Origin: Lacipirellula limnantheis
Lineage (GTDB): Bacteria; Planctomycetota; Planctomycetia; Pirellulales; Lacipirellulaceae
Assembly (NCBI RefSeq): GCF_007746075.1
Contig: NZ_CP036339.1
Coordinates: forward strand, 5,857,786 to 5,921,785
Reading direction: 5' to 3'
DNA length: 64,000 nucleotides
Both the position numbers and the translations under genes were made by a program. Positions 26,672 to 36,379 of the stretch are shown one piece after another. The notes below the pieces were generated by a model. That model made no database searches. It saw only the letters and a list, made by a program, of their open reading frames with translations, and was not told the origin of the DNA. The first letter of the stretch is position 1. Every line of letters begins with the position of its first letter.

Positions 26672-26867
26672 TGAACACCCCCTGCAAAACGGGGCAAACT
26701 CCATCGGAGAGGGCGAAAGCGGCGCAGAATGCGGCGCACTGTGCGCGCAGGAAGCCCCTTTCGACCCCGAGTTGGCGGCCGTTGTTGAGGCGTGGGCGAC
26801 GCTTTCGGAAGCCATTAAGGCCGGCATCTTGGCAATGGTGCGTGCAGCCCAAAAACGCGAGGACTAA
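26672..26867 (+). pseudogene. Remnant reading frame downstream of the attachment relic
   Basis: The plus-strand frame through the tRNA relic reads VAGAGIEHPLQNG and then SGAECGALCAQEAPF, DPELAAVVEAWATLSEAIKA and GILAMVRAAQ, ending at 26867. The first part is tRNA sequence translated in the integrase-tail frame, the same phase that gives AGAGFEPTTSRL in the integrase at 34430. The rest is a short amphipathic helical sequence. From memory, similar stretches follow planctomycete integration sites. There is no proper start, so I treat it as a relic; function is unknown. Confidence 0.35.
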
Positions 26868-27242
26868 TTCGTCAAAGTGCACGCACGACGAGAGTGGTGC
26901 GCGGCGCTTGGGAGGGCTCAATATGCCCAAAAAGCACCCTAGCCGGTCCTATCTGGCACCCTCCAGGGAAGCGGTTAAGTGGACTTTGTTTTCGCAGGCG
27001 AAATGCAGTCGGCGCCTCGAACCACCTCGCGACGCGAGAATTGCCTGACTGCCGGCCTCCGAAGCGACTTTCTTGCATCGAAACGCTTTCCACACTGCCG
27101 CCATATGCGACAATCGACGATGGCCGATGCAAGCGGATCCGATTGCTGATCCGACCGTGTGTCGCCGGTTCCACGGCGTCGGCTATGGTGCTCCGGCAGT
27201 CGCTCATATCAACGGGCCGAGTTCGCCCACGGAAATTGACCC

Positions 27243-28523
27243 ATGAATTCATTCATCACGCCGTTTGCGGCTGCGTCTCTCTGCTGTTGGTTTGCCGTTG
27301 CAGTCTGCGGCGAGAGCGCTGCAGCGACGTCGCCGGCGAGTTTGACGCCAATCGCGACGCTGCGACCACCCAGCCAAGTTGAGAGGTTCGCCGCCCACCT
27401 CGACGCCGAGGGAGACTTGCTGGCCGTGGGCGGCGGCTCGGGATCATTTCTGTTTACACGCCTCGACGGAGGAGGTCGGCAATGGTCGACGAACATCGAG
27501 AAATTACACTCGAGCGGGGGCTGGGCCGAAGTTGACATCGACGCAGATCGCGTGATTACTAGTGCCCCCGGCGGCGGCGGAGTGTGGCGCAGACAACAGC
27601 CCGGCGAAGCCGCTCCCCAATTATTGGCGGACCTCGTGCTCGCGAACCGAAGTTCGCACGCTCAGGCCGGAGAAGGAGTTGCGCTCGAGGGCGAGATTGC
27701 CGTCGTGGGTGCAGGGAACAACGACTTTCAAGGTCGACAGAGCGTAGGTACGGTGTCCATTTTTCAGCAGGGCCTGTATGCGCCCGGCGTGTTCGACGAG
27801 CTGAAAACAATCTGCCCGTTGGACATCGATCCCGGCGATGACTTTGGCGATAACTTGGCGCTGGAGGGGGACGTACTTGCAGCGAGCGCAACATCAAACG
27901 ATGCCGTCGGCGCGGTGTACTTATTCGAACGCAACGTCGGCGGCCCGGACAACTGGGGGCAAACGGCTAAACTCGTCCCGTCGGTTGTGACGTCGCCACG
28001 TTCATTTGGAAGCGATTTGGCGTTCGACGAAGATCGGTTAATCGTTGGGGCCGCCTCGCGCGCGGGCGGCCATGGGCAGGCCTTTATCTTTGAACGAGAC
28101 GCCGACGGCGCTTGGCACGAGGCCGCGCGGCTCCTTCCTCCAGCGTCGTATCGTGGCGACGAATTCGGCCACGCAGTTGACATCCAGGGCGACCTCGCGG
28201 TCGTTGCGGCACCCGCACGGTTTAACGAGGCTTCCGTCATTCACGGGGCGCGTGCGTATGTGTATAGCCGCAACCTAGGAGGGTCGAACGCGTGGGACCT
28301 TGGCGCCGTAATCGACGTCCCACCTGATTTTGACGGATCCGAATTCGCTTACTCGGTCGCAGTCATGGACCAAAATATTCTTGTCGGTAGCTATATCCGC
28401 GGCGCCGTGTACGTTTACGCGATTCCAGAGCCGACGTCCTTAAGTCTTGGCTGCGTTGCGGGGCTGACTGTCTTTGCCTTGACTTCTACCAAGCGGCGGA
28501 ACGTCTCAGCAGTGGACAAGTAA
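27243..28523 (+). CDS. PEP-CTERM secreted beta-propeller (FG-GAP) protein
   Basis: 426 residues. A signal peptide (FAAASLCCWFAVAVCG) is followed by six or seven propeller-like units with the pattern ..VALEGEIAVVGA.., ..NLALEGDVLAASA.., ..SDLAFDEDRLIVGAA.., ..HAVDIQGDLAVVAAP.. and ..YSVAVMDQNILVGSY.., each followed by an AYVY/VYLF strand. The C-terminus is a PEP-CTERM tail (AIPEPTSLSLGCVAG, hydrophobic segment, then KRRN). It is extracellular or surface-anchored. It lies inside the candidate element but could be a host gene if the left boundary is nearer 28.7 kb. It has no catalytic motif. Confidence 0.85.
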   Translation: MNSFITPFAAASLCCWFAVAVCGESAAATSPASLTPIATLRPPSQVERFAAHLDAEGDLLAVGGGSGSFLFTRLDGGGRQWSTNIEKLHSSGGWAEVDIDADRVITSAPGGGGVWRRQQPGEAAPQLLADLVLANRSSHAQAGEGVALEGEIAVVGAGNNDFQGRQSVGTVSIFQQGLYAPGVFDELKTICPLDIDPGDDFGDNLALEGDVLAASATSNDAVGAVYLFERNVGGPDNWGQTAKLVPSVVTSPRSFGSDLAFDEDRLIVGAASRAGGHGQAFIFERDADGAWHEAARLLPPASYRGDEFGHAVDIQGDLAVVAAPARFNEASVIHGARAYVYSRNLGGSNAWDLGAVIDVPPDFDGSEFAYSVAVMDQNILVGSYIRGAVYVYAIPEPTSLSLGCVAGLTVFALTSTKRRNVSAVDK

Positions 28524-28787
28524 GACCTCAAACTATCGGACGCCCTCCCCTCACGGCGTCCTGAAATACGATTATAGGCCGTAAGCGACGGGCGACCCAC
28601 TAGGTCGCATTCGCGGGGCGACGATGGAATCACCGCATTTCGGGTCGTAGTGCCGCTGGCTGCGGCGCAACTTTGTCGGTGGTGTGACCGAGCCCGCCTC
28701 GGGATCCACTATCGGGTCACGAATCGGTCGGCCGCAACTGAGGCGGCCGCCGACCGTTTAAACGGAGCGATAACGGGAGTGTGACGG

Positions 28788-29153
28788 ATGACCAACGGTC
28801 GAAACGAAAACGGTCGATTCTCGACTGGAAATCCTGGAGGTCCGGGAAGGCCGCGAAGGGCGATCGAACTCGATTACCTCGCGGCTCTTGGCGAGGCCGT
28901 GACGTTGCCAGCTTGGCAAAGAATTGTGGCCAGGGCGCTTGCCGACGCAGAGGCCGGCGACCCTCGGGCAAGAGACTGGATTACCAAATACGTCATTGGC
29001 GAATCGCCAGCGCGACTTATTGATTTGGCTGCGCGGGAGCAGCGTGAAGTGACTTCAGCGGACGAAATCTCTGCGCTAGCAGACGAACAAGCGAGCGACG
29101 CAAAATGGGCCGCACAGACAAGAAACATCATCGAAAAACTCGCGACTTCATGA
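28788..29153 (+). CDS. DUF5681-like small protein
   Basis: 121 residues. It begins with NGRFSTGNPGGPGRPRR, the glycine/proline/arginine signature of the DUF5681 family, often found beside phage terminase genes. A helical body follows (AVTLPAWQRIVARALADAEA, GDPRARDWITKYVIGESPAR) with a charged C-terminus. The signature and helix pattern resemble small terminase-like DNA-binding proteins, but function is not established. Its stop overlaps the next start as ATGA, so the two are translationally coupled. Confidence 0.65.
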   Translation: MTNGRNENGRFSTGNPGGPGRPRRAIELDYLAALGEAVTLPAWQRIVARALADAEAGDPRARDWITKYVIGESPARLIDLAAREQREVTSADEISALADEQASDAKWAAQTRNIIEKLATS

Positions 29154-29479
29154 ACGCACGCCGGGCGATTTCCGCGCTGTTGCCGGCAATCCGACGCATT
29201 GCCCGAACGCCCGAGCGCTTCACCACTGAAGTGCGTGCGCACATCGTAGACTTGATATCTCTCGGTGTTGCCGGCCCCGATATTCATCTAATGGCTCGCG
29301 CCATTTCTACGTTGATTGCTCTAGAGGCTGAGAATCAGCGAAGGGACCACGCGGAGTTTCGCGATTGGGTCAACGGGCTAGGTCCGAAGCCCTCATTTCT
29401 AGCTGAGCCAAAATCTGGCTATGATGACGAAAGCGGGACGGCGTCGACGGGTTGCAAACCGGCGCGCCAAGCGGCCTAG
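29150..29479 (+). CDS. Hypothetical element protein
   Basis: 109 residues from ATG 29150, which overlaps the preceding stop by ATGA. It is mostly helical (RAISALLPAIRRIARTPE, HIVDLISLGVAGPDIHLMAR, TLIALEAENQRRDHAEF) with a polar tail. No domain is recognised and no membrane segment or signal peptide is present. Coupling to the DUF5681-like gene suggests they act together. Confidence 0.5.
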   Translation: MNARRAISALLPAIRRIARTPERFTTEVRAHIVDLISLGVAGPDIHLMARAISTLIALEAENQRRDHAEFRDWVNGLGPKPSFLAEPKSGYDDESGTASTGCKPARQAA

Positions 29480-29495
29480 ACCGGTTCGAGGAGTG

Positions 29496-29548
29496 ATTCG
29501 CCTTTCTCCTTGACCGGCTTGGGCCGGCCCGACTTATAAAAGGCGAAT
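29496..29548 (+). promoter_or_regulatory. Leader hairpin that buries the ribosome-binding site
   Basis: ATTCGCCTTT (29496-29505) pairs perfectly with AAAGGCGAAT (29539-29548). Between them CCGGC-TTGG-GCCGG forms an inner stem. The 3' arm contains the AAAGG ribosome-binding site five bases before the ATG at 29553, so folding would block translation of that gene until something opens the stem. Confidence 0.55.
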
Positions 29549-29552
29549 TATC

Positions 29553-30425
29553 ATGCCGGGCGATTCATCGCCCGTCGACAGACTGGATCAGGATCACAAA
29601 GCAGATTCCTTATCCAGTTCTGTCACGGGTCCCGTCAATCTGGTTGCCAGATTTACATCCCTGCAATATCTAGCCGAAAGCGAGTATGCGGCGTCAAAGA
29701 ATACATTTTGGCTCGCCGCAGTTGCATCTGAAATCGACATCGATCGTTGCGATCATTATGACGAACGATGCGGAAAGCTCGTTGATGGAAAGATTTGGCT
29801 GCCTTGGGGCTGTATCAAATACCTCGGCGGAGTCGTTTTGAATGGGGAAAGCCAATGGAAACTCTTAGCTTTCTCCTTGCTGCACCAGAACCCTGAGGAA
29901 TGGGAGAGGTACCTCAGCTTCGCCGCCGCTGCTGGGGCGATGATGGTTGCACATCCTCCAACGTGGATGCCCGCCGCGATGCGACCCAGCGATCCAACTT
30001 CGACATGGGTAGCGGCACTCTTTTTTTATGCTCCTCGTGCCATTGATTGCGTCGTCAAGCAAGCGGCGGTTTGTGGCCTCATCACTCAGCCATGGGCAGC
30101 GTCATTAGCGGCGATGAGGGAGTGGCAATCTCAGCCGCTCCTTTTAAATTCTGCAAGCAAGCCGCCGCAAGAGGACTCGCCGGCCGCGACAGGTACGACT
30201 ATAGGGTTCTTGGGAGCCGCGGAACTAGCAGATAAGCTCGGCATTCATATAACGCAACGACCAGCATTCTTTCAGCGCCTATCGAGGGACCGAAAGAAGC
30301 TGGAAGACCATTGCTGGATCGAAACTAGCGAGCCCGGGCCCAACCAATCCCGATATCTATATCGCGCAGATTCAGACAGCATCCTCACCTTGGCGTCGAT
30401 CTACAAGAATCCGCGACCGACCTAG
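29553..30425 (+). CDS. Hypothetical element protein with possible C-terminal winged helix
   Basis: 290 residues, no recognised family. The N-terminal third is polar. The middle (about 75-180) contains hydrophobic and Trp-rich stretches (WKLLAFSLLHQNPEEWERYL, AAAAGAMMVAHPPTWMPAAM, WVAALFFYAPRAI) that look like buried helices rather than membrane segments. The C-terminal part (GFLGAAELADKLGIHITQRP, FFQRLSRDRKKLEDHCWIE) has the spacing of a helix-turn-helix or winged-helix domain, so DNA binding is possible. Translation appears to be controlled by the leader hairpin. Confidence 0.55.
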   Translation: MPGDSSPVDRLDQDHKADSLSSSVTGPVNLVARFTSLQYLAESEYAASKNTFWLAAVASEIDIDRCDHYDERCGKLVDGKIWLPWGCIKYLGGVVLNGESQWKLLAFSLLHQNPEEWERYLSFAAAAGAMMVAHPPTWMPAAMRPSDPTSTWVAALFFYAPRAIDCVVKQAAVCGLITQPWAASLAAMREWQSQPLLLNSASKPPQEDSPAATGTTIGFLGAAELADKLGIHITQRPAFFQRLSRDRKKLEDHCWIETSEPGPNQSRYLYRADSDSILTLASIYKNPRPT

Positions 30426-30522
30426 CACTTGTTAGGCCAGCGTTATACCAAAACTTCTTTCTGCTATTCTACGCCGACATACACTGAATGGCGCCGTCTA
30501 ACATTTGTTAGACCAACGTCAT
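30421..30522. promoter_or_regulatory. Pair of 26-bp direct repeats with palindromic cores (operator)
   Basis: Unit A (30421-30446, CTAGCACTTGTTAGGCCAGC and so on) and unit B (30497-30522, CTAACATTTGTTAGACCAAC and so on) match at 20 of 26 positions, all six differences being transitions. Starts are 76 bp apart. Unit B with the preceding G is a perfect palindrome, GTCTAAC-ATTT-GTTAGAC. The pair lies upstream of the AlpA-like gene and its operon, in an otherwise empty 183-bp gap, as expected for a repressor or excisionase operator. Confidence 0.65.
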
Positions 30523-30608
30523 CTCACGCCATGCCCGGGCCATGCCGTGGCAAACTTGCTCCATGCAAACCGCAATTCGCGGCGCGCAATCACGCAGGAG
30601 CAATTCCC

Positions 30609-30839
30609 ATGACTCCCGGACCTATTGAATCGTCCCCTCTGGCCCTGCGACCGCGCGACGCGGCAAGGGCGCTGGGCGTCTCGCCGCGAACTCTCTGGAG
30701 CCTAACCGCTCCACGCGGCCCCGTCCCTTGCCTGCGCGTCGGCGCCGGCAAGCGACAGACCGTACTCTATCCCGTCGCCGAGCTACAAGCCTGGCTGAGT
30801 AACCAAGCCGCCGCTGCGGTGAAGGGAGGCGACGCATGA
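30609..30839 (+). CDS. AlpA/excisionase-like HTH protein
   Basis: 76 residues from ATG 30609. It is a winged HTH of the MerR/AlpA/excisionase type: LALRPRDAARALGVSPRTLW (helix-turn-helix, about 11-30), then a wing with PCLRVGAGKRQTVLYPVAEL and helix QAWLSNQ. These proteins bind element ends to direct excision, or activate integrase expression. Its stop overlaps the next start by ATGA. It is first in the four-gene operon and lies just downstream of the paired operator. Confidence 0.8.
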   Translation: MTPGPIESSPLALRPRDAARALGVSPRTLWSLTAPRGPVPCLRVGAGKRQTVLYPVAELQAWLSNQAAAAVKGGDA

Positions 30840-31183
30840 GCGCCGCTGATTTTTCTACCGCTCCGCGTCGACAGGCCGTCTTGGTCATCGCTCACGCCGA
30901 CGGTTTCCTGGAGGCGTTCGCCGAGCGGAACATCGACGTTCACTTCCTGCGCCAACCGGCTGCTGAAACGCCACTCGGCGAACGCATCGCCGAAGCCTGC
31001 GCCGAGTTGATGCTGCCGCGCCGGTGCCGCGACGTATGGCGTCGCGACCTGCTGCGAGCCGTCGGCACGTCGCGATCGCTGACGGCGGAAACGGCGCTGG
31101 CGGCCCTCGCAGCGAAGGATTGTCAGGCCGCGCTAGAGCCGTTCACGCCCCGGCCCGAGCGGCCCAGAAAGGGGGCGGCATGA
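30836..31183 (+). CDS. Hypothetical element protein
   Basis: 115 residues, coupled by ATGA overlaps to both neighbours. The N-terminus has an alpha/beta look (QAVLVIAHADGFLEAFAERN, IDVHFLRQ), followed by a helical, Cys-containing part (ACAELMLPRRCRDVWRRDLL) and an Arg/Pro tail. No family recognised. Its fixed place between an AlpA-like gene and a DUF3987 gene suggests a role in replication or its control. Confidence 0.6.
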   Translation: MSAADFSTAPRRQAVLVIAHADGFLEAFAERNIDVHFLRQPAAETPLGERIAEACAELMLPRRCRDVWRRDLLRAVGTSRSLTAETALAALAAKDCQAALEPFTPRPERPRKGAA

Positions 31184-32733
31184 ATCATCTGCGAACCCTG
31201 CCGCTCAACGGCAGCGATCGAACTGGCGACAAAACGACTTATCGTCCGGCGGTCGCTCCAGTCGCACCGTTCCCGACGGAAGCGCTCCCGGGCCCCGTCG
31301 GGGCATACGTGGTGGCGGCGGCGACGGCAATCGGTTGCGATCCGTCGTTCATCGCGCTGCCGATGCTCGCCTGCCTGGCTCGCGCCATCGGCAACAAGCG
31401 AATCATCCGGCTCAAGCGGACCTGGACCGAGCCGGCCATTGTTTGGGCCGCCATCATCGGCAAGAGCGGAACGCACAAGACCCCCGCGCTGCAAGCGGCG
31501 ATGCAGTTTCTCCAACTGCGAGAGAAACTCTCGCTCGCCGCGCACGCCGACGCGCTCGCCAAGCATGAGCAAGACCTGGCGCTATACGACCGCGACTTCG
31601 GCGAGTGGAGGCGGTCCAAGAGCAGTGACCCGCCCCCTTGGAAGCCGGAGCCACCGCGCTGCAACCGCATGCTGACCAGTGACGCCACCATTGAAGCGCT
31701 AGCGGCGCTGCTGGCCAATCAAGACGACGGCATCTTGGTGATGCGCGACGAACTGGCCGGCTGGATCAACGGCATCGCCGAATACAAAGGGGGACAGGGA
31801 GGCGATCTGAGCCATTGGCTCGCCTCCTGGAGCGCGGCGCCGATGACCGTCGACCGCAAGACGGGCGCCGTGCGGATGCTTCACATCCCCCGAGCCGCCG
31901 TCTCGCTCGTTGGCGGCATCCAACCCGGAGTCTTGCGATCGGCCATCGGCCGCGAGCACATGCAAGACGGGCTCTGCGCACGGCTGTTGTTGGCGATGCC
32001 CGCCCCGCGACCGGTGCGCTGGACCGAGGCGACGGTCGATCCGGCGATCGAGGCGAAACTGGGCGACGTGTTCGACCGGTTTCTGTCGCTGGAGGCGGCC
32101 GTCGACGCCGAGGGAAACCCCGAGCCGTACCCGCTCGACTTGACTCCCGAGGCGAAGGCCGTCTGGATCGACTGGTACAACCGCCACCGCGAAGAGTCGG
32201 CCGACCTGGGGGACGACTTGGCTGCTGCCTGGAGCAAGCTGGAGGCTTATGCCGCGCGGCTGGCGTTGATCGTTCAGTTGTCCGCTTGGGCGGCGGGAGA
32301 CGACGCGGCCGCGGGCGCCGCCGTTGATGAGGCATCAATGAGGGCTGGCATCGCCTTGGCTGATTGGTTTGGCCTGGAGGCGAAGCGCGTCTATGGATTG
32401 TTCGGCGAGAACGACCAGGAGCGAGAAACGCGGGAACTGGTCGAACTGATCCTGCGGAAGGGAGGCGCGATCACTGCGCGGGAGTTGATGCGCACGAGCC
32501 GTCAGCATCAACCGGCGGCGGTCGCCGAAGCGGCGCTCAATGCCCTGGGGCAAGCTGGCCTGGGAAGGTGGGAAGTCGACGTCGAAACGGGGGGGCGCCC
32601 CCGCTCGCTGTTCAGGCTGTTGACGCCGCTGACGTTGACGGAAGCCAGCGAATCCCCCGGTTTAGAGACTTTTGGCAACGTCAACGCAGTCAACGGTTCC
32701 CTAAATCACGCTGATGGGAAGGGCGAGCGATGA
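31180..32733 (+). CDS. DUF3987 primase/helicase-type ATPase
   Basis: 517 residues from ATG 31180, overlapping the preceding stop by ATGA. It is a DUF3987 protein: the Walker A-like loop IIGKSGTHKT is at about 92-101, Walker B ILVMRDELAGW at about 186-196, then the block GGIQPGVLRSAIGREHMQDG with an Arg-finger-like RLLLAMPAP. DUF3987 proteins are RecA-like ATPases found with primase domains in phages and integrative elements. No primase domain is attached here, so it is probably the helicase half of the element's replication system. The C-terminal 100 residues are variable. Confidence 0.82.
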   Translation: MNHLRTLPLNGSDRTGDKTTYRPAVAPVAPFPTEALPGPVGAYVVAAATAIGCDPSFIALPMLACLARAIGNKRIIRLKRTWTEPAIVWAAIIGKSGTHKTPALQAAMQFLQLREKLSLAAHADALAKHEQDLALYDRDFGEWRRSKSSDPPPWKPEPPRCNRMLTSDATIEALAALLANQDDGILVMRDELAGWINGIAEYKGGQGGDLSHWLASWSAAPMTVDRKTGAVRMLHIPRAAVSLVGGIQPGVLRSAIGREHMQDGLCARLLLAMPAPRPVRWTEATVDPAIEAKLGDVFDRFLSLEAAVDAEGNPEPYPLDLTPEAKAVWIDWYNRHREESADLGDDLAAAWSKLEAYAARLALIVQLSAWAAGDDAAAGAAVDEASMRAGIALADWFGLEAKRVYGLFGENDQERETRELVELILRKGGAITARELMRTSRQHQPAAVAEAALNALGQAGLGRWEVDVETGGRPRSLFRLLTPLTLTEASESPGLETFGNVNAVNGSLNHADGKGER

Positions 32734-32936
32734 ACACGCACACCATAGACGCCCCGGAGCCAGAGGACGATTTGCCCAAGTTGGCACGCCCTCACAAAAA
32801 CGTCGCCGAGCGCATCGACCAACTGCTGGCCCGCTGCGACAAGCTGAAGCGGGCGTCGGCCCTGCGGCCCACGCGATTCGACGACGACGGCGAAGCTCAC
32901 GCCCGAGCGACGGCTCGCGACGACAATGATGGTTAA
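32730..32936 (+). CDS. Small acidic element protein
   Basis: 68 residues, overlapping the preceding stop by ATGA. It has a short helical, charged centre (NVAERIDQLLARCDKLKRAS) and acidic ends. No family recognised. It is likely real because of the coupling and the terminator that follows directly, but evidence is otherwise thin. Confidence 0.5.
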   Translation: MNTHTIDAPEPEDDLPKLARPHKNVAERIDQLLARCDKLKRASALRPTRFDDDGEAHARATARDDNDG

Positions 32937-32950
32937 AAAGGTACTCCGCA

Positions 32951-32984
32951 AATCTTCCTGACCGGCGCCCTCCGTCGGAAGATT
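32951..32984 (+). terminator. Hairpin ending the AlpA-DUF3987 operon
   Basis: An 8-bp perfect stem (AATCTTCC / GGAAGATT) with an 18-base loop starts 15 bases after the stop at 32936. It lacks a long T-run. It separates the operon from the integrase promoter. Confidence 0.5.
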
Positions 32985-33019
32985 CGCTACCTCACACACT
33001 CCTTAACCCTTGCCAACAT

Positions 33020-33048
33020 TTGCGCCGTCATGCATTGCGTTGCATAAT
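33020..33048 (+). promoter_or_regulatory. Sigma-70-type promoter of the integrase
   Basis: TTGCGC (33020-33025) and CATAAT (33043-33048) are separated by exactly 17 bp and lie about 40 bp before the start codon. The spacer contains the small inverted repeat ATGCA-TTGCGT-TGCAT, so an operator may overlap the promoter. Confidence 0.55.
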
Positions 33049-33086
33049 GTCGCTAGGGTCTGCCACGACAACGATAGGAATAAACG

Positions 33087-34463
<1,377 letters not shown>

Positions 34464-34474
34464 TCAGATCAATG

Positions 34475-34503
34475 ATTCTAGCTCGCGCACGGCCGCGGGA
34501 CAA
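34475..34503 (-). promoter_or_regulatory. Promoter of the tRNA-Met gene
   Basis: On the minus strand TTGTCC (34503-34498) and TAGAAT (34480-34475) are separated by 17 bp. The -10 box lies 11 bp before the mature tRNA 5' end. Confidence 0.65.
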
Positions 34504-34542
34504 GGAGCCTCGGGGATCCTGCGCGAAACGCGCGACTGGCGG

Positions 34543-36165
34543 TTATTTGACGACTTCGTTCCAGATGCTGTAGCCGGAAATCACTGACAGCCCCATGAAA
34601 AACACCCCTCCCAGGAATAGGCCGATCCGCAGGAACCAGTTCGGCCGCAACTCGCGGGGGAGCAGGATCAGATTGACCGCCAGGACGTGCCAGCAGCTGA
34701 AGCCCATGGCGGCGTTGTAGAGGGCGGCCGCCCATTTGAGAAGACGCACGGAGTCCCACAGCGTGAGCGAAACCAAGCCAAACGCGGCATAGGCGCACAG
34801 CGTGCCGAAGAAGAGGGTGCGGATCCGGTGAGGATCCCAGCGGCGGAGCGGCGGGAGCGCCGTCCAACTCACTTCGACCCAGCGGCGCAGCGCATTCTCC
34901 GCGGTGGTAGTGATGTTCGGCGCCAGGACGAGGAAGCCGCAAAAGAGCACGGCGAACCACATGAATTGGCCCCACACGGGTCCGGCGGCGTCACGCAGAC
35001 CATTGGCGGTAAGCGCCGCGGCCTCCCAATCCTTGGCCTGCGTGTTGCGAGGCAAAAACTGAATCGACAGCATGCAGGGCAACGCAATGCCGACGAAGCA
35101 GGCGGGCATCCACACGGCCAGCTGATCGCGGAGGACGTAGCGATACCAGCCCTTGAAACGCCGCAACGACTCGGCCGTGATCCGAAATACCATGCCGGTG
35201 TGCGAAAGCTGCATATTCTCGCCGCCGATCATGCTTGGGATGACGCCGACGTTGGCGCCCATCCCCCAGCCCTGGTCGCGGGTGTAGGAACTGATGGCCG
35301 TGTTCGTGAGCCCGCCGCTGCCGGAGATGGCGGCCAGCGCCCCCAGGATCGCCAGCATCTGGGAATCGATATGCGGAAAACCCTCGCCATTCCATAGGGA
35401 TACGAAGATATTCTTTGTCATCGGCTGATCGGCGTCGCCGCCGCCTATCACCGGGACGCTGCCGAACTTGACGAAGCCGCTGAGGATTTCAATCCACGTC
35501 TCCATGGTTGAATACAGCGCGGCGACCAGGATCAAAAAACCAAGCACGAGCAAAATCTTGACGCTGATCAATGCCTTGAGCGAATTGTAGACTTTACCGC
35601 CGAACAGTAGCGGGGTCATCATGCCGATGAACAGCACATACCGCAGCGTTCGCAATAGTGCGTCCCCGGTGATCGACTGGCTGAACAACTCGTAGGTTCG
35701 ATCCGGCTGGGCGATTTCGCCGACCATCACGGCGGCCAGCGGGGTGGCGGCGGCCGATGCGATATAGGGGAACACCGAACCGAAATCGAGCAGCAAGTAG
35801 AGGGCGAGCCAAAAGAACGGCCCCGGCAGCAGGCGAAACTTGCCAGTAAAAATCGACTCGCCGCTGTAAAGCGTGTAGCGACTGATCTCCAGGTTGTAGA
35901 CGACCTGCCCCAGGATCGAGAGGGTCGACAGCCAGAGGATCGCGCCGCCGTACTTGGCCGTGGTCAGCGGGCCGGCCATCCATTCGCCGGCCCCGATCGC
36001 GGCCCCGCCCATCACGAGGCCCGGTCCAATCAACTGCGTCCACGTGCGCAGCGACATCGGCGGCGCCTCGGGAAGTTCGCCTAGCTTCCACGGCGGCATT
36101 TCCTTCGAGCCGATCTGCAACCGAGGCGTCGACTCGGAGGACGTAGCAAGAGCGGACTCATTCAT
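34543..36165 (-). CDS. Nramp-related divalent metal transporter
   Basis: 540 residues with about 12 membrane segments. The N-terminal repeat has LIGPGLVMGGAAIGAGEWMAGP in the place of the Nramp first helix; the DPGN metal motif of classical Nramps is replaced by GAAIGAGEW. The matching helix-6 region (LGALAAISGSGGLTNTAISS) also lacks the Met of MPHN. These replacements place it in an Nramp-related branch whose ion may differ (Mg, Al or other metals) from Mn/Fe carriers. It is an inner-membrane symporter by family. It is divergent from the SMP-30 gene. Confidence 0.85.
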   Translation of the reverse strand: MNESALATSSESTPRLQIGSKEMPPWKLGELPEAPPMSLRTWTQLIGPGLVMGGAAIGAGEWMAGPLTTAKYGGAILWLSTLSILGQVVYNLEISRYTLYSGESIFTGKFRLLPGPFFWLALYLLLDFGSVFPYIASAAATPLAAVMVGEIAQPDRTYELFSQSITGDALLRTLRYVLFIGMMTPLLFGGKVYNSLKALISVKILLVLGFLILVAALYSTMETWIEILSGFVKFGSVPVIGGGDADQPMTKNIFVSLWNGEGFPHIDSQMLAILGALAAISGSGGLTNTAISSYTRDQGWGMGANVGVIPSMIGGENMQLSHTGMVFRITAESLRRFKGWYRYVLRDQLAVWMPACFVGIALPCMLSIQFLPRNTQAKDWEAAALTANGLRDAAGPVWGQFMWFAVLFCGFLVLAPNITTTAENALRRWVEVSWTALPPLRRWDPHRIRTLFFGTLCAYAAFGLVSLTLWDSVRLLKWAAALYNAAMGFSCWHVLAVNLILLPRELRPNWFLRIGLFLGGVFFMGLSVISGYSIWNEVVK

Positions 36166-36379
36166 GCGGAGCTCGACAAAACGAACCGGACAGGAAAAGA
36201 CGCCAACTGAGACAAGTTCGGGCGTGGAAGCGGCGGTCGGTCGATTGTCGCATTTGCGCGGTCTCCGTGGTAGGTTGTCAGGGCGCCGGCGAGGCGGACC
36301 TTTTCATTTTTCGCACGACGTCGGCCAGCGGCGGCCGGTGCGAGACGTGCGACGACTCATCCTCACTTACTTCATTGCC

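Larger units (their letters stand above)
26308..27242. other. Gap with terminator and attachment-site relic
   Basis: About 935 bp between the MIT_C gene and the propeller gene. It holds a bidirectional terminator (26582-26608), a copy of the tRNA 3'-end sequence (26656-26669) and a short frame rich in integrase-tail-like sequence to 26867. The last 375 bp contain nothing I can assign except the expected promoter of the propeller gene. Confidence 0.5.

Noticed and set aside
26484..26867. A 127-residue protein around the tRNA-like core
   Set aside because: It starts inside unrelated sequence, runs through a terminator stem and tRNA remnant, and only the last part looks protein-like; treated as a relic.
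31180..32733. Full prophage around the DUF3987 gene
   Set aside because: No capsid, portal, tail or large terminase gene lies in the window.
34543..36165. Classical Mn/Fe Nramp transporter
   Set aside because: The DPGN and MPH metal-binding motifs are absent, so only an Nramp-related assignment is justified.
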